DNA of 64,000 nt, from positions 3,109,001-3,173,000 of the forward strand of contig JAXDDX010000035.1 of NCBI GenBank assembly GCA_034670405.1, given 5' to 3'. Source of the DNA: Hoplostethus atlanticus (lineage: Eukaryota; Chordata; Actinopteri; Trachichthyiformes; Trachichthyidae). A program made the position numbers and the translations under genes. Shown in pieces: positions 10,925 to 39,856 of the stretch. The notes beneath the pieces are model-generated. The model made no database searches. It was not told the origin of the DNA and saw only the letters and a list, made by a program, of their open reading frames with translations. Positions within the stretch are counted from its first letter, which is position 1; each line of letters begins with the position of its first letter.

Positions 10925-13900
10925 AACAGAGGAAAAAGAGATGTGATGAGAACCTGTAAGCATGATACATCTCAATGGAAAACACAGTGTTAAGTACTAA
11001 AAACTATTGTGAGGCAATGCTGTTCACCACAACATGAAAGGGGGGTGCTGGTGACGTAGAAGGCCAAGGCACCTACAATTTACTCACAACATCATGGAGT
11101 TCAATCCAACTCATGATCTTTGTCACTCTCCCATCATGTCAACTTTTCATTGGTGCTTGAATGGATGCTTTGCTACCAAAAATGGCTGCAATGGATTCAT
11201 CAGTTTTCACCTCTGTTGTCCATCTCGAGGAAGTATATTTATGTCTACAGGGAGCACATGTGAGCGTGTAAACCTCTCTGTCACCCTAACCGTTCTGGTA
11301 CAGCTGCTAAAATGACAACACAATACAAAAGAGAATAGAAACTAAATCAAATGCCGGGGGAAGTAAAAAGGCACTGGCTTCTATTTGTAGGTCTGGCATC
11401 AAAACTGCTGCTATTATCCTGCTTTGTCAATGTCTCAAGACGCTGTTGTTCTCTTGATGGAGAAAGGTGACGTAGCAACTAATCTAAAACCTCAATGTGT
11501 CGTTCGGTGACAATTTCCCTGTCTGTCACTTTCCTAATCCGTCCTCGCCGCTCGTCTGGTGCCTCGGCTAAAATTACAGCGGTTGTATCGATTCTAGTTA
11601 TATTTTTCGCCACCATTAATCAAGTTTTGTCACATAGGCAGGCCTCACCGTTTAACGAACATGCACTTAGAGTAAGATCCATACAAAAGCTCAAAATATC
11701 TCCAATGGAGTTATTTCTTCAGGCACTCCCACTATTTACATAAATACAATGTCAGCTACTAGAGGAACTCAGGCAGACATCAATGTAGTCTGAGAGCCAC
11801 AACACTGCCTCTTTTATCGCTCGTCTGCTCACTATTGTCACCCTTCACTCCCCTGAAACGCTGCTATTCATGAGCTCTCTATCTACCTCTCATTCTCTCT
11901 CGTTCTTTCGCTGACTGTTACGTGCAGTTGCTTCTTTCTGCTTCCGAGTGGAGTTTGCTTCTGCTTACCGAGTCACCTGACCATCTAGTGCCTTTTAAAG
12001 GCGCATCAACCCCTTTAAAACCAAAACAAAAGCTCTGCAGTGAACTATGTAGCTCTTGGTTCACTTTAAAAAACGTGTTATCACACTGTCCTTCCTCTTT
12101 AGCAGCAAATCCTACGAGCGGAAACACAATTAGAAAAACTGAAAACAGTTGACATTATTCATTTTAAATTCAAAATGATTGAATGTTTCTGATTGTAGAA
12201 AAGGGTATCATAACGTATCCCATGATTCAAAGAGATCAACACATCCCACTAAGCACCAGGCAGCACAGATTGTTAGCGGCCAAGATATGTCACTGGGTAG
12301 GTGACGTAAAGTGAAGATAGTGTGCGTGTGTGCCTGTGTGTGTGTGTGTGTGTGTGTGTAAAGATGGGGGGTGGGGTTGTGTGTGCATGTGTGCATGTGT
12401 GCACGTGTCAAAGGGGTAGGTGGTTAATCCTCTTACAGATTAGAGGTCCTAATTTATCAGGAGTGAGATGGGCAAAGTCATCAAGGTAATGTGTTTTTAA
12501 ACCACCTCTCAGTGCAATCAAGGAAAACTATCTTGATTCAAACTTCCCAGGATATTGGGATTTTTCTAAAATAGAAACAGGAGTGGCGGTGTTCTAAGAA
12601 ATCAATTTCCTTTCTCATAACAGTTGAACTAATGTGGTTTTAAGGTTACTATTAATGCTTTGCTAACCAATGGGATTATATGGGGACTATGACACTGGGC
12701 TGAACCAATCAAAGGTAAAGGTGGCACTTTCTATTTACAGGATATGCTTAAAAGGTATAAATGTGTCCAAATGGTGTAATTGCATTGACATTGCCTTCTA
12801 CGTTGCCCCGCATTCTCTACAGAGCAACACACTGTGACATCATAGGCGACACGGGAGCCTCAACGAGCTCACGGGGGTAATAATGATCCTGTCCGGCCTA
12901 TCTGCTGCTGGCAAGGTGGGGGACAGACTGGGAGGCTTGATTTACACTTTGTCATTCTCTTCTGGCTGTCACTCCGCCTGGTGGGAAGTACCAGCTGTCT
13001 GACTAATCAAAGGAGGTGAATGTGTACATACGGATTCGGAACGCTACTGCAGGATGAAAATCTCAGAGAAGTCAACTTTTCGGGAAGACAGGCATTTATT
13101 TTTGAGCGTTTTAAATAGTCTATTAAACTTTCTGAGTATTAAAAAGTACTGTGGATTTCTGATCCCGGTAAAAACAACACCAAAATTGTGGTTAAGAGGT
13201 TTTCATTGAACAGCAACAATACGCTATCTCACTCTTTCACTCGCCTTCTACCTGTAGGTTTACCTTAAATAGATGTTTTGGCAGTCGAGAGGTACGTCTA
13301 CAAAGAGAAAAATCAAGACCATTAATAACAGCAATGAGAGAGAGAGGCACAGTCTGAATTTCAACAGTAGCCTGCACTATATCATATTAGTATCGAAGGG
13401 TTTTTTAGGTGTCTTGCTGCTCATGATACCTGCAAATGAACGCCGCCTCACACTTGTCTATTAATACATCATCATCTAGGGGGCCAAGCAGTGCTCCGAG
13501 TTTAATTTTAGCACTGTCATCTCTCGGCACTGTGCCACCTCCTATTCTGTAATATCAGTGTAGGAGGGATCTGGTTTAAAAGGCAGTGGGTCGCTCGCCA
13601 TTTTCTCTGGACTTGACTTATGTAGGCTACAGGTGATGCTGGCCCCTGCGGTAAACACATCCGTCAACATATCCGTCGCTGTTGAGTGAAAACCTTGTAA
13701 CTCCAATGTTGGTGGATTACATGCTCCTCTGTGGGTTGGGAAAAACAAACAACAAACCTTTTCAGAACCAAGTAGATCAACCAAAAAAATGCATTGTTGT
13801 CAAGCTGAAAAGGAAGCTGTTCTTCTTAGTCCCTTAAAAGTTGACATTTTGGAGATACCCTGACAACAGCGACATTCACCCACCCTCTCCTCAGGAGTCT

Positions 13901-15400
13901 TTGAGGGTTCCTGTTTGCTGCGTCTAGTTTTGGCCCAACAGCATCTGCTGAATTGCATTAGGTTCAGCTGAAAAAGCAAGGATTGTTTTTTTTTTTAGTG
14001 CTCAATAACATCGTCATTGTGACATTTCTGCAACAACTCTGAATAAAACTAGGTTGAGCTCATTGAGCCTATTTGTACTGGGCTCCTCTGTTTGTTTGAC
14101 TTGAGAGGCAGCGTCCCTCCCGAAAGAATAGCAAAATAACTATTGAGGTCACATTTCCTTGTCTGTGAAAAGTGGGTCGCTTGTTTCACTGGTCAGCCTC
14201 GGAGAGAGACACGGTAAACATCACGATCTCTGAGAACATCATACCCCCTCTCAAGACCCATTAGCCTGTCAATAAAGATGTTCTGATATGGTTTAACAGC
14301 CCTGACACTTTGATTTCATTACTGAATTTAACGTGAGAAAAGATTGTTTGTACGTTCAGACTAGAACAAGAAAACACAAGACGTGTTCAGCATCCTTCCA
14401 TGACCTTTACCTGTTTGTTTCGAAACTTATAATCACGTTCCCTCAGGAATCAGGTTTCTATTTAGAACACATAATTAAAGGTCTAAAGCCCTAGCCCCCT
14501 CCCCTTCTCTCTCTGTGTCTCCTCCTCCTCTCTCCCCAGCTCCTTGCCAGTGGTGTATCCACTCATGAAGTCTACTGCTGATTCACCCATTGACTGAACA
14601 AATCTGCTTGGCAGGAAGGAAGACGCTCCTCCTGCGCCTCATTTTCACCTCAGAAAGCTTTGGGAGGTGAGGAAGCCCCCCCCCCCCAACAGGTAAACAG
14701 TGGGAGGCACCACACCTTCCTTGACTTGGTTCATTAGGGAGGTGCGAAAGTCCATTGGCCTCGGGGTCAACAACAACAGTGACATCACATCAGGCGTGTC
14801 AGACTCCTATTGTTCTCTGGCAGGTGTACATTACACGCTCCACCAAAGAGAGACAGATCTGCTAAATGACTCTCACGGCCATGCCAACTTTTGAGGAAAG
14901 GCTTTGTATAACACTGCAACTCAGCTGAGAAAATCTGATGGCTTAGTGTAATTTATTTTACTGGCATAGTCACATTATTCTGCCTACATCATCAATAGTG
15001 AAATAGCACAAAAGAGTGTCACTGAGTGTTAATAATAAGGAATACCTCTATGTAAACATAACTTGAGATGATACAGCCTAAGGAATATAATACGCAATAG
15101 CACCCCCTATGTTTGGGAAGTAGGGCTTGTTTACATCATATCAAGTGCGCACTAAAATTCCAGTTTACTATTAAGGACCTCTTTAACTCTGAGTCACAAT
15201 GCAAAAGTGGTGTTTGACACCTAATACAGGATAAAAGCAATGTTACCATCACGTAACTCACATACAGTCGTATTATCATTATTATTATAATTATAATTAT
15301 TATCCCCCCCACCCCCAGAAATTAGAACATCGATATCATGCAAGCTTTAAATGTATGGGTACGTTTAGAAATTACCACTTGTGCTTTTTAAAAGTATCGG
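10925..15400. other. Gap between miR-29 cluster and CpG-rich block; no confident gene
   Basis: The stretch holds a (GT)n tract at about 12330-12360 and a short C-run at about 14679. Several short frames occur, the most protein-like being a minus frame ending DPLPFKPDPSYTDITE at 13542. None has convincing partner exons. It would be intronic to a miR-29 host gene starting near 16 kb. Confidence 0.4.
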
Positions 15401-15439
15401 TTATTTATAATAACATTGGAAAAAAGACCACGAGGCCAT

Positions 15440-16350
15440 GAGGTATTAAGTGATCCTGCCAATATGAACTGCGTAACATTGTCCTCTCCCACGACAGGAT
15501 TACGCATCGTCCGCCTCTTGCGCAGCATCCTATTCCAAGCTCTTCCTTCACACGCCATCACCCGCCGTTTCCACGCGTTGTTTACATCTCCATTTAAACG
15601 ATACAAAATCAAAAAGACAAGTCAAAGTTGCCGAAGTGCAACGTTACAGCAACGCAGTGGAAATTCCCACAGGATTTTCATTTCGCTTGTCCGCTCCTTC
15701 GCGCTGACGCAGTTTAATTTACCTGTTGTCATTTCGGTGATGAAACAGTCTTGCAAAGAAAGTGTTCACAGCCTTTTCACACACAGTCCGGTTGAGTCCA
15801 ACACAAACGCAAACCCAATACAGGGCGCTTTTTAAACCACTTTTACGATAACCCGTGGGCTTTTTATTCTTACCTTTCCACCCAACATAGCCTAGTGGTT
15901 ATGAATTACACCGTGGTATCCCCTACGCAAAATGCGTAGTCTCAGGTCTAGTCTATAATAACATAAATTACTTACGTGTTTATCCCAAGTCTGTTTTCCT
16001 CTCTTCCCGAAAGAGTCTCATCCATTTCCTCTTGAGTCAGAGCAGGTCATCACTGACTGGGTGGGTGCTTGGTCGGTCCACCTGGTTCCCTTTTCAGCCG
16101 GATTGTCATTATTTTCAATCTTTGAAGCGCATATTATTACAGTATATCCCCCCTATCGATTTTTTCCATAGCGCAGCATGGGAACCCCGCCCCCGACACT
16201 CCCCCGGCCGCTGGTTGGCCGGAGGAATGGAGAGTCTTTCCGTCTCGGTCAGAATCACATGTGGCTGACGCATGTTTACAAACATCGGTGAAATCACGTG
16301 GTTTTACCGTAAATTACCTCACTTTGACGCAGCTCCCCAGATCTGTCACA
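15440..16350 (-). promoter_or_regulatory. CpG-rich candidate promoter and first exon of the miR-29b/29c host gene
   Basis: CpG dinucleotides are frequent at 15480-15730 and 16060-16350, in contrast to the surrounding AT-rich DNA. A Sp1-type GC box, CCCCGCCCC, is at 16185-16193. A perfect 6-bp inverted repeat, CCGGCC/GGCCGG, follows at about 16204-16222, and an E-box CACGTG is at about 16296. On the minus strand, consensus donors follow: GTAAGT (15975-15970) and GTAAGA (15873-15868). That is where a first exon transcribed toward the miR-29 hairpins would end. In human the miR-29b-2/29c host gene lies in the same place and direction. No coding exon was found, so a noncoding host promoter is the best inference. 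Confidence 0.45.
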
Positions 16351-19300
16351 CCCGAAAAATGACTTTAACCCCCTAAAGCAAAAGCTGTAGTTTTAGAAGG
16401 ACGCTACGCAAATATCACAGCAAATCTGTAAGTCTGTATAGGAATACTATGGGAATGTTTTAGGAATATAAGGTCCCTATAAACTCACTAGGGAGAACCG
16501 TAGACGTATACGGTCACTATTAACTAACTTGTACCACAAACGCGCTATAAGTGATATTTGTATTACATCTTTTTGCAGTTTATTATTTATTTATTTTATT
16601 TTAATTTTATTATTAGTATAGTATTTTGTAAGGGCCCAGTACGTTCAAATATTTCCTTCTTATGTTTTTATGCTTTACAGGTTATTTTAATGGAATTTGT
16701 GCGGCAAGGAGAGGCAGAATGGCAGAAAGTTGTAATGCCCCGTGATTACAGCAGATGGCGATGTGGTATTGATTGAAAATCATGTTTTTATCCTGTCCGT
16801 CTTGTGAAATAATCAGTTTAAAGTGACCATATCGTCATATTCCTATTATATTACTTTAGGCGCTATAGTATATCTATGGTACTGTGTTTAGCACTTATTA
16901 CTACGGAATTCTCTGTTGTATTATTTTTTAGGTCATTTTTTTTGCTGTGATGTTTATAGTATCCTAAAATGCTTTTATAGTAAAGATTTTATAGTTCTTT
17001 TTCGTAATGGTTAATTGAATAATATTCGTGTTTTACAGCCACATTAGTTTTGGAAGTGACAAAGGGCTCGTAAGGTCCTCCCAGCAGGTAGAGCTATACA
17101 CTGTAAAAACAGTCAATTGCTTGTGCTTTTTGAGATGAAACACAGTAAGCGAATGAATCTAGTAATGCTTTACCCAAATCAGACTCTCCACCATGTCTTT
17201 TCCATGTAGTCATACTAACAAAATGCCAGTAACAATCTATTCCCCCTTTTGCATCTGGAGACTACTTCTGGGTTCCTAAGCAGTTGTGGGAAATCTGGAA
17301 AATGTAGAGAATGAATTTGATCATTTCCAGGTCTTGAAAAGTTTGAGAATTGCACAACAAGGATGGAAAACTACAGGCAAAAACTGCCCTGACACATATA
17401 GGACGACAGATTTCATGTAGTTGTAAAACCACTGACATTTCCCACGTTGTGATACTTGTTTGTGAAGGATAATCTTCAGCTTTAGAGTAATTGTCTTGGT
17501 GACAGTGATATTGTCCAGCATTTTAGCATACACCATATTGAACACCAACCTAAATCTTCACATCCAGCTTTGAAATGGATAATGTGTAGGAGCTCCGAAC
17601 CAGTTTGATGACCTTTGAACCCACTCCGTTTTAGAGCCACTGTATGGATGTCTTTGATATTGTGGGCTGGGCAAGTGAACTGTTTCAGCATACATGTATA
17701 GCCTGTCAGCCTAGGGTGACATCAACCAGAATGACAGCAATGGTTAGTTTGCTGTAACAATGTCAGCCGCATACACACAAACACATGTAGTAAGTTTCTT
17801 CAAGCACCTGTTAAATTGTATGAATGTATTCATTCTGACTGCACAATAGGCATCAGTTAATGACATCTATCTTTTTACAGCAATAAGGCCTTTAAGGTGA
17901 CACTTTACTTGCTGAATGAATATTATCAAGGGCAATTGTTAAGGGTGTGGGACAACAATCATCCGAAATTGAATGTGCTGTATTTGTTTGTTCCAGTTCA
18001 GAGATACCCTCTAATGTACCTTCGTTTGAATTAGCTGTGTGCTACGTTTTAATTATGTCTCACTTTTCATAGGGGCGCAGGGTACACTGTGATTCGATTG
18101 ACCTTCCATTGTTAGATCGGAAGATACATCACAACACTGGAGAAAGTCAAACAACACTGTGATGAAACAAACCCGTCTCAAGTTGCTGCTTCTCTCTGCA
18201 AGGTGGGCCTTGCTAGTGTTTGGGAGACAATATTTATGTCATGATCACAAAGACTTAATCAGAGGCCAGAAAATACAGCAGACAGCACCGCACCAGCCGG
18301 TCTACAATTTACAGCCAGCAGAAAAGCAGAGATGTGAGATTGCTGGAGATCAGAGGCTGTCTAATGCCTTGAGGACAAACTCAGCTTCATCTGTTATACC
18401 AGCAAATCTCTTGATTTGATCATAAAGTTAGCGGGGGTGGTGTCATGTAGGTGTGCGAAACAGGCCATATCATATCAAGAAAACCATCCCTAAATATTTG
18501 AAAAGACCTGTTGTTGTGTTGGAAGCAGTATCTACATCTTTACCAACATTCAAGTCAAGTTTCGTTTCCACCAACATGTGTTATTAAATAGGTCACATTG
18601 TTACATTAGTCAGTGTTGTCAGCTAATATTTCATTAGCTTGTAAGAACACTCAAATTGCTGGTTGGTTTTCACCGTGTTTTAGGGTGGTAGTGTCTGAAA
18701 GAATCAGCTCCTCTCTCTCCACATGTGCACACGGGGCTCAGGAGGAGTCATCGTTCTACTCCATTGACAGCTCTGAGACGCATCGCTTGCTGCATGTTTT
18801 AAATACCAGGTTCGCTTCTTCACTCTGCACAGTCAAACTACTGGCTGTAATTCTTAGGTTCTTCTCTGCTCTTGTCTCAGTCAAAATATTGATTTGCATT
18901 TTAAAACCCATGACTGAAAACTGAAAAGTATACAGGCATGTAATCATAGAATACATACATTTTTTGGAATTCCAAATGTTTAATCCCTTTTTTTTTTTCA
19001 ATCTTCTTTGATAAGTGATTTCCATTCAATTTTGAGAATGACTATAATATAACCAATTGTCTATTTTAAAACAAGCTGGTTTAATTTGTGGAGTGGAGAT
19101 GAAACCAAAAATAGTTAGCTTGCAATAAATCACATGTTGGTTCATTAGATTTACTTGGATCAAGAAACACATGCCAGGTGTCAGGATGTGTCCATTCTCT
19201 TTGGTGTGTCGTTGCACAGCTAAGTGCAACAACAGACATATTTGGATTCACTGGTGCTCTTGGGTGGACAAAGAGATATTACAAGCTAGTTGGTTTTGCT

Positions 19301-20500
19301 TTAGGAGACTAGAGACGTAGGATATTTCCTTTAAAGCCAACTGATGCATTCAGCATGTCATATCCATACATTCCTGCACCATACTGTGTAGCAGCTTCTC
19401 GGTATAGAGCTCCCTTGTGATTTAAACACAAACACCCAGTCGATCCCTCTGCTGTCTGAATCCACTTAAAGCTTGTTAAAAATGTTATGCATACACACAC
19501 AGTTCCTCTCATTTGCATGCAAGTGCTTAAACTGCTGGTCGGTTCCTTTAGACTAAAGTGTGTTTGTGCATGTGTGCAGTGTGTGTGCAGTGTGTGTGCA
19601 GTGTGTGTGCTTAGTATGCTTTTTACAAGATGTGGAAAAGTATTTTACTAGACTTCGTTATGATTTGTGTACGTATATTTCCAGAGTATGAAGATAAATC
19701 AAACCAAACACTAAACATATTGTCAATCACAGTTTATGAGGCAGGCACAGATATTGCTAACAGAGAAAGCAGGCTATTTACACATGCAGTACTTTATGAA
19801 AGCAACCAGTTGTTCATAAGAGAAGCTAAAATACGTTTACCAATGATGTAAAAAAATGTTTCATAAAAAACAGTTTTATAGAGGAGATAAAGGCGGTATT
19901 AGGAATGGTGAACCCTTTATGCTTTGTGGGTATTTCACGGCAGTGCACCAGAGGAGAGATTGGGTTTTACCCACCTGGCGACTTAAAACCTCCCAGTCTG
20001 TTTTTCTGATTTGCTCAATGAAAAATGATACTACTGTGGTTCAACATTTCCAAAGACACAGTGGTAAGAGTCGATACAAAATTCAGCATTTGTAAGAAAC
20101 TGTACAATATTGTTGTCGTGATGAAAATCAACAACACAACCACAAAAATAGATAAGCACCTGGAAGTCGTCATCCATAGGCATTGACAACTTAACATGGT
20201 TCAGTGATTCATTATGCTAGCAGTCTACATGCAGCATTTAGGGAAACACTAATAGTCTGAATTGACATTTGCACTTTAAAATAGCTTGCTAGTATTACTT
20301 GCATTCCTCAGTAAAACCAACATGCTAGCTGCTTGCTAGCTACATTGTGGGTTGCTGGTCTTCTGGTTTCCACGAAGAATGCTAACAATGTTAACAAGCC
20401 ATTTTTGGCAAAACTGAGTAATACATCTATTTTCTTCCTACAATGTGACAAGTGTCTGTTGAACAAACATAACCAACTTCAATTCAAGCTGTCTGGGTGT
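16351..20500. other. Gap between candidate host promoter and cd34 3' end; nothing recognised
   Basis: AT-rich DNA with short random frames only. A (TGTGTGCAG)-like tandem patch lies at about 19570-19612. Confidence 0.5.
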
Positions 20501-20516
20501 CCCTTTAAGACATCCC

Positions 20517-20522
20517 TTTATT
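20517..20522 (-). terminator. Candidate polyadenylation signal of cd34
   Basis: TTTATT on the plus strand is AATAAA on the minus strand, about 660 bases beyond the cd34 stop. It would give a moderate 3'UTR. No transcript evidence is available. Confidence 0.35.
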
Positions 20523-20819
20523 GCTCATTGCACACTTTGTCTTTAATTGTGTCTTAGGTTGAGGCAAACAGAGAGGCTACAAAAGCAAACAGGTTCTAGA
20601 TCACATAGAAAAATCAATCAAGCAGTGAGTGTCCTTTTTTTACAATAGTACAAAACTGGTCTCCTTTTCAACTTCCTGGTTTCACTGTTTTCATTGCACC
20701 ACGATTGTGGATCGGTGCTTTTTCATCAGGGATCAACAGAACATACTTGGTGACTTTGGTGATTTGTTCTTGTCCTTTTTTCTCCAATGGTTGTTACTAC
20801 TAGACCATAGTTAGGGCAG

Positions 20820-21181
20820 CTATTATTCACAGCCGGCACCCTGCTGTACAGCATATGTCCCCAACCTAGCATATCGGCTCCTCGTCACTGCCAAAACACC
20901 AGCAAAGGCCGGCAATCCCAAACTCTTCACATTACAAGCATTGTCGTTATCGTCATCATAGTCATCAGCTTCGTCATCGTCATCATCGTCCCAAGGGGTA
21001 ATAACAGGGTTGGGGAGAGGGTGGAGGTCAATCTAGCTGGGATTTATGTGAATTGTGCGTCAGTGTGTGGACAATCTCTGAGGCAGTGGAGAGTGGGGTA
21101 GGGTTTGGTGAGTCCCAGTGGATGATGGGGGAACAGGAGGTTTAGGGGAGGGAGAGGGGGGTGGAGGTGTCAAGGTTTTCT
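20820..21181 (-). other. cd34: cd34 3'UTR with GAT/GAC trinucleotide tract
   Basis: Directly downstream of the cd34 stop. On the minus strand, bases 20993-20942 form an imperfect GAT/GAC triplet run. One frame through it would read as an aspartate-rich run, but it has no start and no splice link. It is probably a triplet microsatellite in the 3'UTR. Confidence 0.5.
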
Positions 21182-38081
<16,900 letters not shown>

Positions 38082-38088
<7 letters not shown>

Positions 38089-38102
38089 TTTGCAGGGCTC
38101 AT
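38082..38102 (-). promoter_or_regulatory. Upstream ORF overlapping the cd34 start codon
   Basis: An ATG at 38102-38100 opens a six-codon frame (MSPAKC) whose stop (TGA, 38084-38082) lies just past the cd34 ATG, in another frame. The start context of the uORF is weak (C at -3), while the main ATG has A at -3. It matters only if the 5'UTR extends past 38102. Confidence 0.5.
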
Positions 38103-39821
38103 TTGTCCTCTGTGTGGATGATGCAGCCATTCTCCTTCTGTGTGTGCACACGTTCCCGGGCGGGTGAGAGGAGTGTGTGTGAAAGAGAGAGAGGGGGAGA
38201 GAAAAAGAGAGAAAAGGGTGAGGCTAGTGGGCCAGAGCAGTTTAAGGTTTCCTCTTACCCAGAGCGGGACAGGGTGGATAAAGCACCTCTTGTGTTCTGT
38301 CAGTTTTTATATAGCCCCCCCAACCCCACCCTTGCTGAGGCCCAACCCCACACCCCTTCTTTCACTGGTTACTTTAACCCTTCCTCTGTGCCCCCTCCCC
38401 TGTAGGAGAAGCAAGCCAGAAGGAGGGAAGGAGGAGAATGGGGTCTTGTTGGTGTGTTGTGTATTTTTGAATTTTTTTTTATGCCCGGCATTCTTCAAAT
38501 ACCTTTCAGCGTGGATACTTATATATAGACTTTAAGTACGCAGTGTGCACTGCTCGAATCCACTGTGAATGGACTGCAGAGTTTCTGGTGTGTACTTCGT
38601 TGATCGTTAACTTCATCTCTCGTTCATATTGAGTCACAATGTCTGCTTGAACTGTGAACCCTGTGTATACTTTTTTTTGGAGGGGAGCAGTAATCCACCA
38701 CACAATGGAAGGTGATGGAGGACAATGGACTGTGACACATTGGTCCTTAACAGGCTTATGGAGATAGCCCTGCAGTAAGGGATATCTTGCAACTGGAAAC
38801 AAAGGTGCCATCCACTGTTATGCTAATGATATTAATCCATTTCAGCAAGCCCTGGCGGCCCATACACCCCCCCCCAGTAAGGCCATCAATCAACAACAGC
38901 CATTCAGCAGTGGAGACACCATAGGATCTGCTTCACACCTCCACAGGGTCCAGAATGCCCCCACATGTCTGTGTGGCTTGAAAGATGTTTGGTTTACTTT
39001 AGTTAGCTCTCCTGCTAACCGTTCTCATGTACTCTGTACATCACACATCTGGAACCACTGGTGGAGGTATGCTAAATGACTTGTTAAAAACCCCCTCCCT
39101 GCTGGACAAAGAAACCAAAAAGCAAACAACAACCAGTTGAGAGAAGTTGTAACTGGACTGGACTGTTGGTAGATCTCACTAGCTTGAGAAGCGGTGCTGT
39201 AACCTGAGACCAGTCCCATTGCCCACGGTCCCCTGTCCCCGTTCTGGCCCCCCTCCTCCTTCCCCCCATCACCCCATTTCCTCCCCGTTCCCCCTTCCCC
39301 CTCGCCAGACCCCTATCAGTAACATTCATCTAAAACAGCGGGGCGCTGAGGTGGGCCATTGGCCTCTCACTGTTTCTCAAGATGAGCTTTGCCTGAGCCC
39401 CGACGGGACAATCAGTGGCCATTACGGCAACCCCAGCTGGAAAGCAGCAGCCGTGTCACGCCAGTAAAACATTCATTAGACTGTTATTAGCTAGTTAAGT
39501 ATTTTGCTACTTGAGTCCTAGTGAATCACAGTTTCCTTTCAGATGGCAGTAAAGGCACTTTTACCCTTAACAGAGGTAACAGCTCTCTTTCTCTCCATCT
39601 CCTCTCTTCTCTCTCTTATGCAGTGGGTGAGGGTTGGGGGGTCATTTTTAACTTTTAAGTACTTCATATTTAATCTAGTGTTTGTATTGTTTCAGTATAG
39701 TTTTTTTTATTATGGTCTGTCTTGTTACTGTATTCAAATGGTAACAATAAAGGCAATAAAGTCGCATTAAAATCTGAACTCAATCTCCATCCCTGACTCT
39801 CTTTCTCTCCCATCCCATCCC

Positions 39822-39856
<35 letters not shown>

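Noticed and set aside
13542..13784. Minus-strand 80-codon frame ending DPLPFKPDPSYTDITE
   Set aside because: The end looks protein-like, but no supporting exons, start context or family match was seen. Left as unannotated gap sequence.
15416..15835. 139-codon plus-strand frame
   Set aside because: It lies in the CpG-rich block, where open frames are frequent. It has no recognisable domain and no splice partners, and its direction is opposite to the presumed host transcript.
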